Below the pieces are notes generated by a model. That model was not told the origin of the DNA. It saw only the letters and a list, made by a program, of their open reading frames with translations, and did no database searches. Below are positions 40,070 to 40,797 of a stretch of DNA of 40,797 nucleotides, in pieces. Made by a program: the position numbers and the translations under genes. How positions within the stretch are numbered: position 1 is the first letter of the stretch; the number at the start of each line of letters is the position of its first letter. Origin of the DNA: JAAUTS01 sp038250235 (GTDB lineage: Bacteria > Verrucomicrobiota > Verrucomicrobiia > Methylacidiphilales > JAAUTS01); the NCBI GenBank assembly GCA_038250235.1, contig JBBSCO010000024.1:1-40797 (forward strand), read 5' to 3'.

Positions 40070-40797
40070 ATGACGATTCGAAATAAAGCGTTTGGTATTT
40101 TTGATTCGGGTGTCGGAGGCCTGACCGTGGTTCGGGCTTTTCATGATCTATTGCCCAAAGAATCCATCACATATCTGGGTGATACGGCGAGGGTTCCCTA
40201 TGGAAACAAGTCCAAGGAAACCGTGATCCGCTTTTCCAGGGAGATCAGCCAGTTCCTTATTTCCAAAGGGGTCAAAGCCATCGTCGTGGCCTGCAACACT
40301 GCTTCCGCCCACGCCTTATCATCACTGAAGCAGGAACTTTCCATCCCGGTTTTCGGCGTGATTGAGCCCGGTGTACAAGCTGCCCTGACCGCTACCCGCC
40401 AAGGAAGGATCGGCATTATCGGAACCACGGGTACCATCAACAGCGCCGCTTACCAGAAGGCCCTCCTCACTGCGCGACCGGATCTGCACCTGGTGGCGGA
40501 GGCGACCCCGCTTCTCGTGCCCTTGATTGAGGAAGACTGGCTGGAGCAGCCGGCCACCCACCTGATCCTGGAGGAATATCTGAAACCCTTCCGCGATGCC
40601 GATGTTGATACACTGGTGTTGGCCTGCACCCATTATCCTTTGTTGAAACCACTGCTTTCACGTTTGTTGGGGCCCGAGGTAACCCTGGTGGATTCAGCTG
40701 AAGCCTGTGCCCGTTACGTGCAAAAATCTCTGGTCGGGGATGATTGGTTCAGCACTGGAGAATTTGAGGCATCCAACCGTATTTACTTAACGGATCA
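40070..40797 (+). CDS. murI: Glutamate racemase (5' part, truncated by the window end)
   Basis: The first 242 codons of a glutamate racemase, which supplies D-glutamate for peptidoglycan. The N-terminal FDSGVGGLTVVR, the first catalytic cysteine in VVACNTAS and the second in LACTHYPLL are all present. They are the two-cysteine active site of the family. The gene runs past position 40797, so only about 20-30 residues are missing. The ATG at 40070 lies two bp after the amidase stop, and both genes work in cell-wall synthesis and turnover, in line with the upstream amidase. Confidence 0.95.
   Translation, partial: MTIRNKAFGIFDSGVGGLTVVRAFHDLLPKESITYLGDTARVPYGNKSKETVIRFSREISQFLISKGVKAIVVACNTASAHALSSLKQELSIPVFGVIEPGVQAALTATRQGRIGIIGTTGTINSAAYQKALLTARPDLHLVAEATPLLVPLIEEDWLEQPATHLILEEYLKPFRDADVDTLVLACTHYPLLKPLLSRLLGPEVTLVDSAEACARYVQKSLVGDDWFSTGEFEASNRIYLTD

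Overview
The window looks like a chromosomal segment of a Gram-negative bacterium of the PVC group, most likely Verrucomicrobiota (Opitutae-like). This placement is inference. It rests on the gene order gap-pgk-tpiA-secG, an LL-diaminopimelate aminotransferase (DapL), McsA beside an FmdB-type zinc ribbon, many lipoprotein signal peptides, and moderate GC. I see no phage, transposase, CRISPR array, tRNA or rRNA. Most of the window is housekeeping DNA.

Layout. Positions 1-6006 (minus) hold a complete seven-gene Mrp Na+/H+ antiporter operon, mrpABCDEFG. It is divergent from a single-gene NhaD/CitMHS-type antiporter (6134-7453). Next come a lipoate-protein ligase-like gene (minus), then an SH3-like lipoprotein, a prohibitin/SPFH protein and a glutamine-dependent NAD synthetase (plus). 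A long minus-strand block (11145-18182) reads gap-pgk-tpiA-secG-oppA-oppB-oppC, joining lower glycolysis, a Sec subunit and a peptide importer. A GNAT acetyltransferase and a structured intergenic region follow.

Positions 19.2-26.1 kb form the most interesting region. A small lipoprotein, a DEAD-box helicase with a DbpA-type RNA-binding tail, a 50-aa DUF3309 membrane protein, a HAMP histidine kinase and a convergent NtrC-class sigma-54 activator lie next to a lipoprotein-CsbD-DUF1328 operon. The two lipoprotein genes and the DUF3309 gene each carry a sigma-54-like -24/-12 element upstream. This suggests a local RpoN-dependent envelope or osmotic stress regulon run by the adjacent two-component pair.

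Positions 26.4-31.9 kb (minus) hold a small unknown gene, a tandem-ACT protein and glutamate synthase large subunit GltB. Positions 32.1-35.3 kb (plus) hold tlyA-nadK-EIIA(Ntr-like)-lacI-type regulator. Then come rpmG (minus, sharing a bidirectional terminator), mcsA-fmdB (plus), dapL (minus) nearly abutting panC (plus), an N-acetylmuramoyl-L-alanine amidase and the 5' part of murI, which runs off the window.

Repeats include a 76-bp dyad between pgk and gap, a REP/BIME-like inverted pair between fmdB and dapL, a dispersed 15-mer near 11.1 and 18.9 kb, and a 7-bp tandem repeat that forms the last codons of oppA.
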